64,000 bases of DNA from positions 434,001 to 498,000 of the forward strand of contig NZ_BAAAYO010000002.1 of the NCBI RefSeq assembly GCF_039536325.1, given 5' to 3'. Source of the DNA: Paenibacillus_AB hodogayensis (lineage in GTDB: Bacteria; Bacillota; Bacilli; Paenibacillales; NBRC-103111). The notes under the pieces were generated by a model that saw nothing but the letters and a program-made list of their open reading frames with translations, was not told where the DNA came from and ran no database searches. Shown here one piece after another: positions 25,359 to 34,037 of this stretch (its first letter is position 1; every line of letters starts with the position of its first letter). The position numbers were made by a program, and so were the translations under genes.

Positions 25359-26687
25359 TTTGATTCGTTCCGTTTCGACCATCTTGTTGATTTCCTCGTC
25401 CGCCTGCTGTAAAGCCGTATTCACATCCACATTGCCTTTAATGTATTCGTTAATTTTGTTCAAGACGATTGCCTCGGCTTTCGCTTTATAGATGGAAGCG
25501 ACGGTAGTCGTCTGGGCTGGCTTGCTTTTAAAAATACTTTGCAGTCTTTTGTTTTTCAACGCCGGGTAGTCTGCCCCGAACACTTGCTTGACGGCGTCGC
25601 TCTTCAAAATCGGCATGGTCGCCTGCCTGCTCATCGCGGTCTGGAACTCTTCGGACGAAGCGACGTCGAGCACCTGCATCGCCTGTTCCTTATGCTTGCT
25701 GATGGCCGAGATCATAAGCACCCGTACGCTGATGCCGCCGTGAATATTCGGTTTATCCGGAAAACTCGGGTATTGCGCCATATCCCAGTTCAAGTCTAGG
25801 TTTTTGGGGTCCTGCAGCGCGATGACGCTGTTCAAGTCCAGCAGCATCGCCAGCGTCCGGTCTTGAATGAACTGGTTTTTCGCCGGCTTCGCGATCTGCT
25901 GGTTGCCGGGAATCGAGTAGATGGACTTAAGCAGCTCGAAGGCCAGTTTATACTGGTCGTTAATAACGGTCGCCTTATTCGTAGCCGCATCCACAGGAAA
26001 CAGGGACAACCCTTGGGTAACCCAGATGGAGTTTTGCGATTCAAGTCCCCGGTACTGCGTGCCGCCGTCCATCCGGGTTACTTTGCGGGCTACGTTCAGG
26101 GCGTCGTCCCAAACCATCCCGTCCTGCGGGTAAGGAACGCCGAACTTGTCGAACAGATCTTTATTGTAGTACAGCCCGTGAAAATCGGTCAGAAACGGAA
26201 TTCCGTACAATTCGTCCTTCTCCGCGCTTCTTACTTTTACGTCCGCAATATGGCCGGGCTCGATGCGGCTCAAATCGATCATCTGCGATTTGACGAGCGG
26301 CGTCAAATCGTACAGCACATTCATCGCTCTAAGCGCGTTGATGTTGCCGCTGTACGTGAACATGATGTCGGGGGTCGTGCCGCCGGCGACCATGCCTTCG
26401 ACGGTATTGTCCTTGCCCGGCGGCATAATCTCCAGCGTAATGTTCGGGTATTTCTTCTTGACGTGCTCGACCAGCATATCCCCGATCTTCTGATCGAGTC
26501 CGACCCCGCTTGTCGAAAGCGTCAGCTTGACCGGATCGCTGCTGATCTTGGGCGGCGGCTTGTCGTTCGGTGCCGCGGACTTGTCGTTCGGAGACGGGGT
26601 GGTTTGAACCTTCTCGTTTCCGCAGCCGGCAAGAGACAAAGCCGCCACCATGCAAAGCCCTAACAATGGAACCTGTAACTTTCTCAA
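25356..26687 (-). CDS. Extracellular solute-binding lipoprotein, family 1 (probable sugar binder)
   Basis: The 443-residue protein has a lipoprotein signal ending SLAGC, a charged linker, then an SBP family 1 fold with YYNKDLFDKFGVPYPQDGMV and WDDALNVARKVTRMDGGTQY. It is clearly paralogous to the protein at 59396-60697. No permease or ATPase gene is near, so it must share membrane components encoded elsewhere or act as a sensor. The TTG start at 26687 is preferred because AGGGAG lies eight bases before it. Its promoter carries a LacI-type operator. Confidence 0.88.
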   Translation of the reverse strand: MRKLQVPLLGLCMVAALSLAGCGNEKVQTTPSPNDKSAAPNDKPPPKISSDPVKLTLSTSGVGLDQKIGDMLVEHVKKKYPNITLEIMPPGKDNTVEGMVAGGTTPDIMFTYSGNINALRAMNVLYDLTPLVKSQMIDLSRIEPGHIADVKVRSAEKDELYGIPFLTDFHGLYYNKDLFDKFGVPYPQDGMVWDDALNVARKVTRMDGGTQYRGLESQNSIWVTQGLSLFPVDAATNKATVINDQYKLAFELLKSIYSIPGNQQIAKPAKNQFIQDRTLAMLLDLNSVIALQDPKNLDLNWDMAQYPSFPDKPNIHGGISVRVLMISAISKHKEQAMQVLDVASSEEFQTAMSRQATMPILKSDAVKQVFGADYPALKNKRLQSIFKSKPAQTTTVASIYKAKAEAIVLNKINEYIKGNVDVNTALQQADEEINKMVETERIK

Positions 26688-26711
26688 GGCCAACACTCCC
26701 TTTTATAAAAT

Positions 26712-26732
26712 AAACTTACTCGTGTAAGCTTT
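26712..26732. promoter_or_regulatory. CpG-centred palindromic operator (LacI/GalR type)
   Basis: AACTTACTCGTGTAAGCTT is a near-perfect inverted repeat around a central CG: arms of TTAC/GTAA extend to about nine positions with two mismatches. It sits just downstream of the -10 of the solute-binding gene promoter, the usual place for repression. The LacI gene at 23180 is the probable partner. Confidence 0.62.
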
Positions 26733-26744
26733 TCTACAAGACCG

Positions 26745-26773
26745 ATTATAAAGGTGTTCCCGCCTGATTGCAA
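26745..26773 (-). promoter_or_regulatory. SigA-type promoter of the solute-binding protein gene
   Basis: On the minus strand TTGCAA (26768-26773) and a perfect TATAAT (26745-26750) are 17 bases apart. The operator follows immediately. The rest of the 311-base gap to the divergent exporter shows no other recognised element. Confidence 0.85.
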
Positions 26774-26998
26774 TACCATAATTTGCCGGGTTTTTCTCAT
26801 GATGTGCAGCAGTGCTCGAGCGCATCCGGGGAGCGATTTTCGCCACCCATATTTATCTTTACGCGAAGCTCTTTATCCCCTAGTATGGAGCTAGCTAGTA
26901 CAAGACCAGCAGATTCGGACGCCAAGCGGCACCGACGGAACAGGACCGGAAGACGGTGCGGCTGTTTCCGTGCCGCCCGCGTAAAAATGGGGAGCAGT

Positions 26999-27919
26999 AT
27001 GGGGAAATCATCATTTTGGTACGTAGCCGGACTTGTTTTTGTTGCGGCGGTTTGGGGAACGAATTTCGGGATATCCCGGCTGGCAATGGATACGTTCGAT
27101 CCGGCATTGTTTACGTTTTTGCGGTTCGGACTGGCCGTGCCGTTCTTCTTCATCATCTTGAAAATACGCGAGGGAAGTATCGGCGTATCGTTCAAAACGG
27201 CGCTCCTGCTCATGGTCATCGGCCTGTTCGGCGTTACCATGCTGGAAATCGCCGCCATGTATTCGATCAAGTATACGACGCTGGCCAACGCCTCGCTGTT
27301 GAGCGTCGCGCCGTGGCCCATATTCGCCGCGCTGCTGGCCCCGCTGTTTTACCGCGAACCGGTGTCCTCACGGCTGCTGGCGGGCGGGGCTGCCGCGATC
27401 GTCGGCGTCTCGCTTGTTATCGTCGGAGGCGGCGAAGGGCTCGATCTTTCCTCGCAGAATATGCTCGGCAACGCGCTTGCTTTTGCAACCAGCGTGATCG
27501 GAGCTTTGTTTAATCTGGCCTGCATGCCTCTCATGAAACAGTATTCGGCCCTTCGCGTCAGCGCGTGGTTCATTTTATTCGGCAGTCTGTTCATGTTCCC
27601 GTTGACGCTTGGTTCATGGGGAAAAGTCGACTGGGCAGGCCTGACGGCTGCAAACGGTTTCGCGATTTTATACAATGTCCTGTTCTGTACGGTCATCGCC
27701 TTCGTCGTCTGGAACAGCTGCATGTTCAAGATCGGTGCGGCACGCTCCAACTTTTTCCGCTATGTCGTGCCGGCCGCCGCGGTCGCTGCAGGCTATGTGC
27801 TGTTCGGCGAGCAGATCACCGTATGGCAGATCGCCGGCGCGTTATGTATGGCGGGAGGTTTGGTGTGGATCAGCTTGGAGCCCAAGAAGCGCCTTCCTGA
27901 CAAATCAGTCCCGATGTAA
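26999..27919 (+). CDS. EamA/DMT-superfamily transporter
   Basis: The 306-residue protein has ten hydrophobic segments in two EamA halves, starting WYVAGLVFVAAVWGTNFGIS, with the second half around VWNSCMFKIGAARSNFFRYV. Members export amino acids, purines or other metabolites. The frame is open 77 codons further upstream, but that part is not membrane-like. GGGGAG lies five bases before the ATG at 26999, which also gives the usual family length. An alternative ATG is at 26987. Substrate unknown. Confidence 0.87.
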   Translation: MGKSSFWYVAGLVFVAAVWGTNFGISRLAMDTFDPALFTFLRFGLAVPFFFIILKIREGSIGVSFKTALLLMVIGLFGVTMLEIAAMYSIKYTTLANASLLSVAPWPIFAALLAPLFYREPVSSRLLAGGAAAIVGVSLVIVGGGEGLDLSSQNMLGNALAFATSVIGALFNLACMPLMKQYSALRVSAWFILFGSLFMFPLTLGSWGKVDWAGLTAANGFAILYNVLFCTVIAFVVWNSCMFKIGAARSNFFRYVVPAAAVAAGYVLFGEQITVWQIAGALCMAGGLVWISLEPKKRLPDKSVPM

Positions 27920-27952
27920 GGTGGATATTCGTTTCTATCGCGCTATCATGCA

Positions 27953-27997
27953 AAAAAACGGCCGTTCCTCGGGCGCTGAACCCGGGACGGCCGTTTT
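27953..27997 (+). terminator. Terminator after the EamA transporter gene
   Basis: AAAAACGGCCGT pairs with ACGGCCGTTTTT, with a nested CCCGGG-type inner stem. The structure is nearly symmetric and can also serve the converging gene at 28013. Confidence 0.88.
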
Positions 27998-28012
27998 TGA
28001 ATGGTTAGTGAT

Positions 28013-28243
28013 TTAGTAGAGCGACAAAGCCAACGAATCTTCTTCCCTGAAGCTATGCAGAATCGCTTCTCCACCATCGATCTCGATACTGATCAGAGAA
28101 GCCAAACATTTTTTCATGGCCGACTTGCCGGTGGCGAATTTCGTCTCCAGCGTTGCCAACAGCAGTTTGAACGATTTTGGGGACGTTGCGTTTATGACAT
28201 ACACCGGAACCAGCTTGTTTTGAAAATGAATGATTGTTTTCAT
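28013..28243 (-). CDS. Hypothetical 76-residue protein
   Basis: The product begins MKTIIHFQNKLVPVYVINAT and has no membrane segment or cysteine pair. Alternating hydrophobic residues (LVPVYVI, ASLISIEI) suggest a small alpha/beta fold. The start is supported by GGAGGGG eight bases before the ATG; the frame is open 26 codons further but without a ribosome site. It ends against a bidirectional terminator. Not recognised. Confidence 0.6.
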   Translation of the reverse strand: MKTIIHFQNKLVPVYVINATSPKSFKLLLATLETKFATGKSAMKKCLASLISIEIDGGEAILHSFREEDSLALSLY

Positions 28244-28685
28244 GCGAAATCCCCCTCCGTTTAACGTACGGACGAACGAAGCTTCGCAACCCACGATGCG
28301 ACCGGCCGTTTCTCCGGCCAACTCCCGCTTGATACCGCGAATACCGCTTTGCGACGACGCTTCATTCGATACTCCAAATTCATGTTGGAAACATTTTAAA
28401 CTGCAAATATTAAAACAACCTTAAGAAAGTTTTACACAAGTGTGAAAATATCGACAATTTCGTTACAGAGTCTGAAATCGCAGACCCTTTCAGGCTCCAT
28501 CGCTATTTTTACCGATCTTTTCACATACAATATATTCCATCGAAATGACGTTTTTCCTGCCGGCCTACCTGCACAATTGTACCTTTTTCACAAACGGGCT
28601 CAAGTCCGGCCCTGTTCGCCGTCCGGCTCAGACCGGATTTGATTATCGCTGTACCGATCTTCTCTGTGCAGCCATAGAAGACAGC
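28244..28685. other. Intergenic region with an operator-like inverted repeat
   Basis: No credible gene. The sequence TTTTACACAAGTGTGAAA (28430-28447) is an inverted repeat of eight-base arms with one G-T mismatch, in an A+T-rich stretch about 190 bases upstream of the 76-residue gene. It could be an operator; no partner can be named. Confidence 0.4.
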
Positions 28686-28891
28686 CTAAGACGGCAGCTT
28701 CGTTCCATCGATGCCCTTCAACAGCTCGCTAACGTTGCCGTCCGGGACGATGGCGATATTGTTGCTGTCTGACGTATACTGGAGCCGGTCTTCTTCAGCA
28801 AAGTCAGCTTGGCGTGAACGGTGCCGGGAGGAAGCAGGGCGTTAGCCAACAGCAGCGTCTGCGTCATAACGGCCAGCCGTATTCTCCGCAT
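28686..28891 (-). pseudogene. Small secreted protein gene broken by a frameshift
   Basis: A good start (AAGGAGG, then ATG at 28891) opens a signal peptide-like segment MRRIRLAVMTQTLLLANALL ending at VHA. After about 35 codons this frame turns to low-complexity Ser/Thr. The adjacent frame encodes a sensible C-terminus containing LQYTSDSNNIAIVPDGNVSE followed by LLKGIDGTKLPS and a stop at 28686. One indel near 28790-28815 would join them. Family not recognised. Sequencing error is an alternative. Confidence 0.5.
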
Positions 28892-28970
28892 ATGCACCCT
28901 CCTTTTACCTATCATACGCCTCTTAAATAAAAGGACGTAAAACCCGCTGTTCAGGTTGCATCCAAAAAGG

Positions 28971-28998
28971 AAAAACCGTCCGGATCGGATCCGGACGG
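28971..28998 (-). terminator. Terminator of the Fsr-type MFS gene
   Basis: CCGTCCGGATC pairs perfectly with GATCCGGACGG around one base or a small loop, followed on the minus strand by TTTTTCC. Confidence 0.9.
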
Positions 28999-29047
28999 AA
29001 CAAGTCTTGCTATGAAAAATTGTATGAACGACGCAGTCAGCTCCCTT

Positions 29048-30301
29048 TTACTCGTGGCGCCTGTCTTTAGGCAGCAGGAACGCGACGACGCCGAGCAGGG
29101 GCAGGAAGGCGCACAGTTGAATAACGAACGGGACGCCCGTCACATCGGCCAGTCCGCCGAGCGCGACCGAGCCGATGCCGCCCATGCCGAACGACAGCCC
29201 GAAGAACAAGCCCGCTACCGTTCCGACTTTGCCGGGAAGCAGCTCCTGAGCGTACACGATAATGACCGAGAAGCCCGACATCAGGATAAGGCCGATCGGT
29301 ATGCACAGAAGCATTGCTGCGGTCGGGCCAACATAAGGCAGAAACAGCGCAAACGGTGCGGTTCCGAAGATGGAAAACCAAATGACGCTTTTGCGGCCGA
29401 TCCGGTCGGCGAGCGGTCCGCCCAGCAGCGTGCCGAGCATGCCGGCGAATTGCAGGACGAACAGACAGATTTGCGCTTTTTCCAAGGGCAGCCCGTACCG
29501 CTCCATATAATAAAACGAATAGTAGCCGTTCATTCCGGCCAAATAGACGAACTTGGAGAACAGCAGCAAAATCAGCACGCTGATGACGAAAACGACGGTT
29601 TTCCGCTCTACCGCCGGTTGCGCCTGCTGCGCCGCCCCCGCGCTCGCTATCTTCGCTTCGGCCAAAGCGGCATGAGCGCGAATGACGCGTGGACGATACC
29701 AGCGGCTAACGCCGTATTGAATGGCAAGTCCGATCAAAGCCAGTAGCGTGAACCAAAGAAAGCCATGCTGGCCTCTCGGCGCCAAAATAAACGCAACCAG
29801 CAGCGGCCCGAGCGCCTGGCCGGTATTACCCCCTACCTGAAACACGGATTGGGCCAGACCCCGACCTTTGCCCGCAGCCATATGGGCGACGCGCGACGAT
29901 TCCGGATGAAGCACGGACGAGCCGATGCCCACCGCCGTCACGGAAAGCAGCAGCGTGGCCAGGCTGGAAGAATAGGCGAGCCCGATCATGCCGAGCAGCG
30001 AGAATATCATGCCGAGCGGAAGCAGCGAAGGCATCGGTTTCTTATCCGTGTAAGCGCCGATCAACGGCTGAAGAATCGAAGCCGTGACGTTCAGCACGAA
30101 CGCCACCCATCCGATTTGGCTGAAGCTCAAATTCATTTGTTGCTGGAACAGCGGGAAACCGGCCGGTATGACCGTCTGCATCGCATCGTTGAACAGATGC
30201 GCCAGACTTACTCCAACCAGGGCGTACATCGAATACGACCGGGTCCGTTCCGCCGTTTTTTCCAACGGCGTTTGCAGTTGTGTTTGCGTTTGCGGCTGCA
30301 T
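29048..30301 (-). CDS. MFS exporter of the fosmidomycin-resistance (Fsr) type
   Basis: The 417-residue protein has twelve membrane segments. It opens with SLAHLFNDAMQTVIPAGFPL, the characteristic first helix of Fsr-family drug exporters, and contains GVGSSVLHPESSRVAHMAAG-like sequence (GIGSSVLHPESSRVA) in helix 5. It probably exports a small toxic compound. The ATG at 30301 with GGAGAG upstream is preferred over an upstream start; the N-terminus is Gln/Thr-rich (QPQTQTQLQTP). It diverges from an AraC regulator 112 bases away, a common exporter-regulator pairing. Confidence 0.9.
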   Translation of the reverse strand: MQPQTQTQLQTPLEKTAERTRSYSMYALVGVSLAHLFNDAMQTVIPAGFPLFQQQMNLSFSQIGWVAFVLNVTASILQPLIGAYTDKKPMPSLLPLGMIFSLLGMIGLAYSSSLATLLLSVTAVGIGSSVLHPESSRVAHMAAGKGRGLAQSVFQVGGNTGQALGPLLVAFILAPRGQHGFLWFTLLALIGLAIQYGVSRWYRPRVIRAHAALAEAKIASAGAAQQAQPAVERKTVVFVISVLILLLFSKFVYLAGMNGYYSFYYMERYGLPLEKAQICLFVLQFAGMLGTLLGGPLADRIGRKSVIWFSIFGTAPFALFLPYVGPTAAMLLCIPIGLILMSGFSVIIVYAQELLPGKVGTVAGLFFGLSFGMGGIGSVALGGLADVTGVPFVIQLCAFLPLLGVVAFLLPKDRRHE

Positions 30302-30413
30302 TAGGCTTCTCTCCTCTCTCTTTGTAAGTTTTATCATAGAGAAAAGGCGTCGGGCTGTCGTCGCGATTGTTGCTTCTAAAACGCGCAATTTTTGCTATAC
30401 TGGCATCAGGTGA

Positions 30414-31232
30414 ATGTTTATGCAAATACGAATTGCAACTACGGGCATGGAGTTGTGGAAAATCGAACACGAGTTCACGAACGTCCCCCATGTCCACGAC
30501 AACTGGCTTCAAGTAACGGTGCCGATCCAAGGCACTTGCCATTTTACGCATGAACGGCGGGAATACGCTTTGCAGGAAGGCTGCGCCCTCGTCCAGCATC
30601 CTCACGAGGAGCATCATTTTCGTACGGCTGGCGGAGCAGGCGTCATTATTATCCAGCTGCAAACGGATATATGGACAGGAGGGGTCGCTCCAGCCCCCGA
30701 GCTCTCCTTGCGGCAGTACGTCGATCCGCACGACATTCGCAGCCGCTTTCGCGGATGGACCGGCCGTCTGCTAGCCAGCGATCCCGTTGATCCGATCGCC
30801 CAGCAGGAAACCGAGGCGGATATCGTGGCGTACCTGCATCATGCGCTGCGGGGGAATATCCGTCCTGCGGAAGCAGACATGCCGACCGTGCGGCAGCGTA
30901 CCGGCGATCCTCATCTTGCCCGCGTGCTCGATTATATTCACACCCACTACCGGTCTGCGCTGACCTTGGACGAGCTGGCCGCGTTGGCGCTGCAAAGCCG
31001 CTACCATTTTATCCGTTCGTTCAAGGCTTCCGTCGGGATGTCTCCTTATCAGTACGTGCTGCGGGTGCGCATCGAGGAAGCCAAGCATAAGCTGAAGACG
31101 TCCAACATGACCATCGTGGACATCAGTGTCTACGTCGGGTTCTCGTCCACGAGCCAGCTCCATCGAGCGTTCCTGAACGCCGTCGGCATGAGCCCCGAGC
31201 TGTACCGCTCGCGGATGCGGGTGGGAGGGTAA
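30414..31232 (+). CDS. AraC-family regulator with cupin sensor
   Basis: The 272-residue protein has an N-terminal cupin-like domain (HVHDNWLQVTVPIQGTCHFT) and a C-terminal double HTH (LDELAALALQSRYHFIRSFK, then TIVDISVYVGFSSTSQLHRA). The divergent Fsr-type exporter gene is the likely target. A second ATG two codons downstream is an equally possible start. A truncated nuclease gene begins only 24 bases after its stop without a terminator between. Confidence 0.9.
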   Translation: MFMQIRIATTGMELWKIEHEFTNVPHVHDNWLQVTVPIQGTCHFTHERREYALQEGCALVQHPHEEHHFRTAGGAGVIIIQLQTDIWTGGVAPAPELSLRQYVDPHDIRSRFRGWTGRLLASDPVDPIAQQETEADIVAYLHHALRGNIRPAEADMPTVRQRTGDPHLARVLDYIHTHYRSALTLDELAALALQSRYHFIRSFKASVGMSPYQYVLRVRIEEAKHKLKTSNMTIVDISVYVGFSSTSQLHRAFLNAVGMSPELYRSRMRVGG

Positions 31233-31255
31233 GTTCATGAAAGACGCCAAAAAAC

Positions 31256-31612
31256 TTGAACGATCCGCTGCATCGATGGATGCTGTTTCTCGATGAGCGT
31301 CTGTCGGAAGAGCAGGTAAAGGAGTTGACTCGGATGGACCCCGTTATTCGCAAAACGGAAGAACGGCTGGAATGGCTGAGCAACGACGCGGAAACCATTA
31401 GGCTGTACGAAGCGCGGGAGCACGCTCGCATTGAATTGAACAGCATGCTCGCCGATAAGGAGCAGCAGGGCATCGAGAAAGGCATTGAGAAAGGCAAAGT
31501 CGAGGTTGCCCTGGAGATGCTGCGCGATGGACTCGAGCTCGAGGTGGTCGCCCGGTTCACTAAGCTGCCTATTGAAGAATTAAGGCGGCTCGATGCACAC
31601 AATAGGAAATAA
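31256..31612 (+). pseudogene. C-terminal remnant of an Rpn-family nuclease/transposase-like protein
   Basis: The 118 codons match the C-terminal third of Rpn/PD-(D/E)XK recombination-promoting proteins: NDPLHRWMLFLDERLSEEQV, MDPVIRKTEERLEWLSNDAE, and the terminal coil with GIEKGIEKGKVEVALEMLRD. The nuclease domain that should precede it is gone; an in-frame stop lies seven codons before the first useful TTG. The junction falls right behind the AraC gene, suggesting a deletion. It might still be translated as a short protein. Confidence 0.75.
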
Positions 31613-31631
31613 AAACACGCTCACGCTCAAG

Positions 31632-31680
31632 AAAAAAGGACCTCTGATGCCACTAACGAAGTGGAGTAGAGGTCCTTTTT
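31632..31680. terminator. Bidirectional terminator between Rpn remnant and ycnI
   Basis: AAAAAGGACCTCT pairs with AGAGGTCCTTTTT around a 22-base loop. Confidence 0.88.
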
Positions 31681-31723
31681 GCAATATCTCGGATCAAGCG
31701 AGCCGCGGAAAATCATAGTGCGC

Positions 31724-32344
31724 TTATTTTTTCTTCAGGAGCGCCACCAGAAGCGCGAGAGCCCCCAGCACGACAGCGGCGATCGACAGGTACAACGGTG
31801 TCTTCGACTCGGAAGAGTCCGACGCTCCCGCTGCCGGGGCGGATGCTCCCGTATCGTGGCCGTGGGAATCGGCGCCTGGAGCGGCGGCTTTGATTTTCGT
31901 AACCGAGGCCGGTTTGTCCGAGCCGTCCGCACCGACCCATTCTACGACGCTGCCGTCCTTGTACGTTTGATAAGCTTTCCACGACAAATCCTTGGCGTCG
32001 TTTTCCACTTTGCCGGACATTTTGAACTCGCCGAATTCGGTCGCGCCGAAGCCGTCTCCGGTAGCCGTCCAGACGACGCTCGTAATTTTACCCGTACCGT
32101 CCTTCGTTACGTCGTATTTCCAGCCGAATTTCGGTTCGAACCGCGAAACGGTCACGCCGGCAGGAAATTTCACTTCAACCTTGACCGTCGCAATCTCCTT
32201 CTCGGTCGGCACCCGGAGTGTAAACACCTCGTATTTGCCTTGCGTCGATTCATTGGGAAGCACTGTGACGTGCGCGCTAGCCATCCCCGCGAACAGCATC
32301 ATCGTCATCAAGCAAACGGCGAACAGCACCGCTGTTTTTTTCAT
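31724..32344 (-). CDS. ycnI: YcnI-type copper-binding secreted protein (DUF1775)
   Basis: The 206-residue protein has a signal peptide ending ASA, so that the mature protein starts with His25 (HVTVLPNES). This N-terminal histidine is the copper ligand of the YcnI family. The beta domain has FTLRVPTEKEIATVKVEVKF, then a linker containing SHGHDT and a C-terminal membrane anchor followed by KKK. It probably holds or hands over copper outside the membrane for the YcnJ importer encoded upstream. The second ATG (32344) is used because it begins the signal peptide. Confidence 0.88.
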   Translation of the reverse strand: MKKTAVLFAVCLMTMMLFAGMASAHVTVLPNESTQGKYEVFTLRVPTEKEIATVKVEVKFPAGVTVSRFEPKFGWKYDVTKDGTGKITSVVWTATGDGFGATEFGEFKMSGKVENDAKDLSWKAYQTYKDGSVVEWVGADGSDKPASVTKIKAAAPGADSHGHDTGASAPAAGASDSSESKTPLYLSIAAVVLGALALLVALLKKK

Positions 32345-32424
32345 TTCAATCAGCCCCTTTTTTAATTTGGTTTCCATGTACCACTGTAACGAAAAAGCGG
32401 GACCGTGAATATGACTCGACCGGG

Positions 32425-33102
32425 CTATTTTTCGCCGCGTTTTTGACTGAACTGTGTCAAGCCCTGGCGGACCGCGTACGCCGTCAGCTGTACGCGGTTC
32501 TCCAGCTTCAGCTTATCCAGAATGTTTTTAATATGGTTTTTGACCGTATTCTCGGCGATGACCAGTTGTTCGGCGATTTGCCGGTTCGTATCCCCCGCGG
32601 CGACGCGCGCGATCAGCTCCCGTTCCCGCGGCGTCAACACGCCGACATCGGCTTCGTCCGTTCCGCCTCCGCCCGCTCCTCCGCGAAAATGCTGAAACAG
32701 CTTGTCCGCCATTTGGCGGGACACGGCCGCATTGTCGTCCAAGAGCGCCCGCAGGTAGTGCATCCAGTCGTCCGGGTCCATATTTTTCAGCAAATAGCCT
32801 TGTGCCCCGAATTGAATGGCGGTGAACAGATCGGCCACATGATCGGAAACCGTCAGCATGACGACCCGCACATGCGGGTACGTCTGCTTGATGCGCCGCG
32901 TCGCCTCGAGTCCGCTCATATCCGGCATGCTGATGTCCATCAGCACAAGGTCCGGCTGCAAATTGCCGCACATGGCGATCGCCTGCTCGCCGCTCGCCGC
33001 TTCGCCAATCGTCTCGAACAAAGCGTCCTCCTCGAGCAGGCTGCGAATCGCCTGCCGCGCCAGCGGATGATCGTCGGCAATCAATACGCGATAAGCGCTC
33101 AT
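32425..33102 (-). CDS. NarL-family response regulator
   Basis: The 225-residue protein has a receiver domain with phospho-acceptor Asp56 (LVLMDISMPDMSG) and a LuxR-type HTH (LTPRERELIARVAAGDTNRQ, IAENTVKNHIKNILDKLKL). Its ATG overlaps the kinase stop by four bases and has GGAGGGG upstream, so the pair is translationally coupled. Position between ycnJ and ycnI suggests it senses copper or redox state and controls this locus; that is inference. Confidence 0.92.
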   Translation of the reverse strand: MSAYRVLIADDHPLARQAIRSLLEEDALFETIGEAASGEQAIAMCGNLQPDLVLMDISMPDMSGLEATRRIKQTYPHVRVVMLTVSDHVADLFTAIQFGAQGYLLKNMDPDDWMHYLRALLDDNAAVSRQMADKLFQHFRGGAGGGGTDEADVGVLTPRERELIARVAAGDTNRQIAEQLVIAENTVKNHIKNILDKLKLENRVQLTAYAVRQGLTQFSQKRGEK

Positions 33103-33908
33103 CGGCGCCTCCCCTCCTTCCCGCCTTCCATCCTAAGCTCCGTTCCCCCGTCGGGGAGCGGCGCTACCCGGAGCGAAGCCCCCAGCTCCGCCGCCCGCTT
33201 CCGCATCATCGAGATGCCGTATTTGCCCGCATCCGGGGGCGGCGAAGCGATTCCCACTCCGTTGTCGCGCACGGTCAACACCCATCGGTCACGGTCATCC
33301 CGAGTCCAAGAAAGCACTGCCCTGTCCGCTCTGGAATGCTTGCGGATATTCGTAAACGCCTCCTGCACGATGGCGAACAATTGAACCTCCTCGGAAAACG
33401 TAAACGTGCCGGCCTCCCATTCTCCCTGCCGCTCGGCTTCTACGCCGGAGATCGCGCTCCACTCGCGCAGCCAGCGGTCCAGCCGCTCCGGGAACGTTGT
33501 GCCGTCCTCCGGCTGCGACCTCAGGTTAAAGATCGCCTGACGCAAATGATGATCGATCTCGGACACGACCGACCGCGCCTCCGCCGTCTTCCCCTGCTTG
33601 AGCTGCACGTTGAGGAAAAACAGCATCTGCGCGATATTGTCGTGCAGCTCCCGGGCCAGCCGCTCCCGCTCCTCGTAGACCGCGCTGCGCGACTGTTCCT
33701 CGGCGATCGTCCGGTTCATCGCATGAATTTTACGGAACATCCAGGTCGAGAACCAGTAGGACAACAGCAAGGTCAAAATAATAATGTAAAAGTTGCCGAC
33801 CTCCATCGATAAATAATGGAGCAGCAGCTCGTGCCGAATCAGCTCGAAGCCGCCGATCACGATCGCCGGCAGCAAAATCGTAAACAGCTTTAACCGTTCG
33901 AACGACAC
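33099..33908 (-). CDS. NarL-type sensor histidine kinase
   Basis: The 269-residue kinase has two membrane helices (about residues 8-22 and 39-54), a HisKA_3 domain with phospho-acceptor His89 (ERERLARELHDNIAQ) and a HATPase domain with DNGVGI and GKYGISMMRKRAAELGAS. There is almost no extracellular domain, so the signal is probably sensed in or at the membrane. The frame is open 32 codons upstream into Arg-rich sequence, but GGAGGTGGGG precedes the GTG at 33908. A terminator separates it from ycnJ. Confidence 0.9.
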   Translation of the reverse strand: MSFERLKLFTILLPAIVIGGFELIRHELLLHYLSMEVGNFYIIILTLLLSYWFSTWMFRKIHAMNRTIAEEQSRSAVYEERERLARELHDNIAQMLFFLNVQLKQGKTAEARSVVSEIDHHLRQAIFNLRSQPEDGTTFPERLDRWLREWSAISGVEAERQGEWEAGTFTFSEEVQLFAIVQEAFTNIRKHSRADRAVLSWTRDDRDRWVLTVRDNGVGIASPPPDAGKYGISMMRKRAAELGASLRVAPLPDGGTELRMEGGKEGRRR

Positions 33909-33966
33909 GCGTCCCCACCTCCGTCTTCTTGTTCCCGCACGAGCTTGCCTGCGTCTTGGCGTTCCC

Positions 33967-34021
33967 AAAAAAGCCCCCTGGCCGGGCTGCGCTTGTTCGC
34001 GCAAACGGCAGGGAGCCTCTT
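33967..34021 (-). terminator. Terminator or attenuator between ycnJ and the kinase gene
   Basis: On the minus strand GGCTCCCTG pairs with CAGGGGGCT (two G-T pairs) and is followed by TTTTTT. It should end most ycnJ transcripts, so the two-component genes may have their own promoter or be expressed at a lower level. Confidence 0.7.
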
Positions 34022-34037
34022 TCTTCGATCCGAATCG

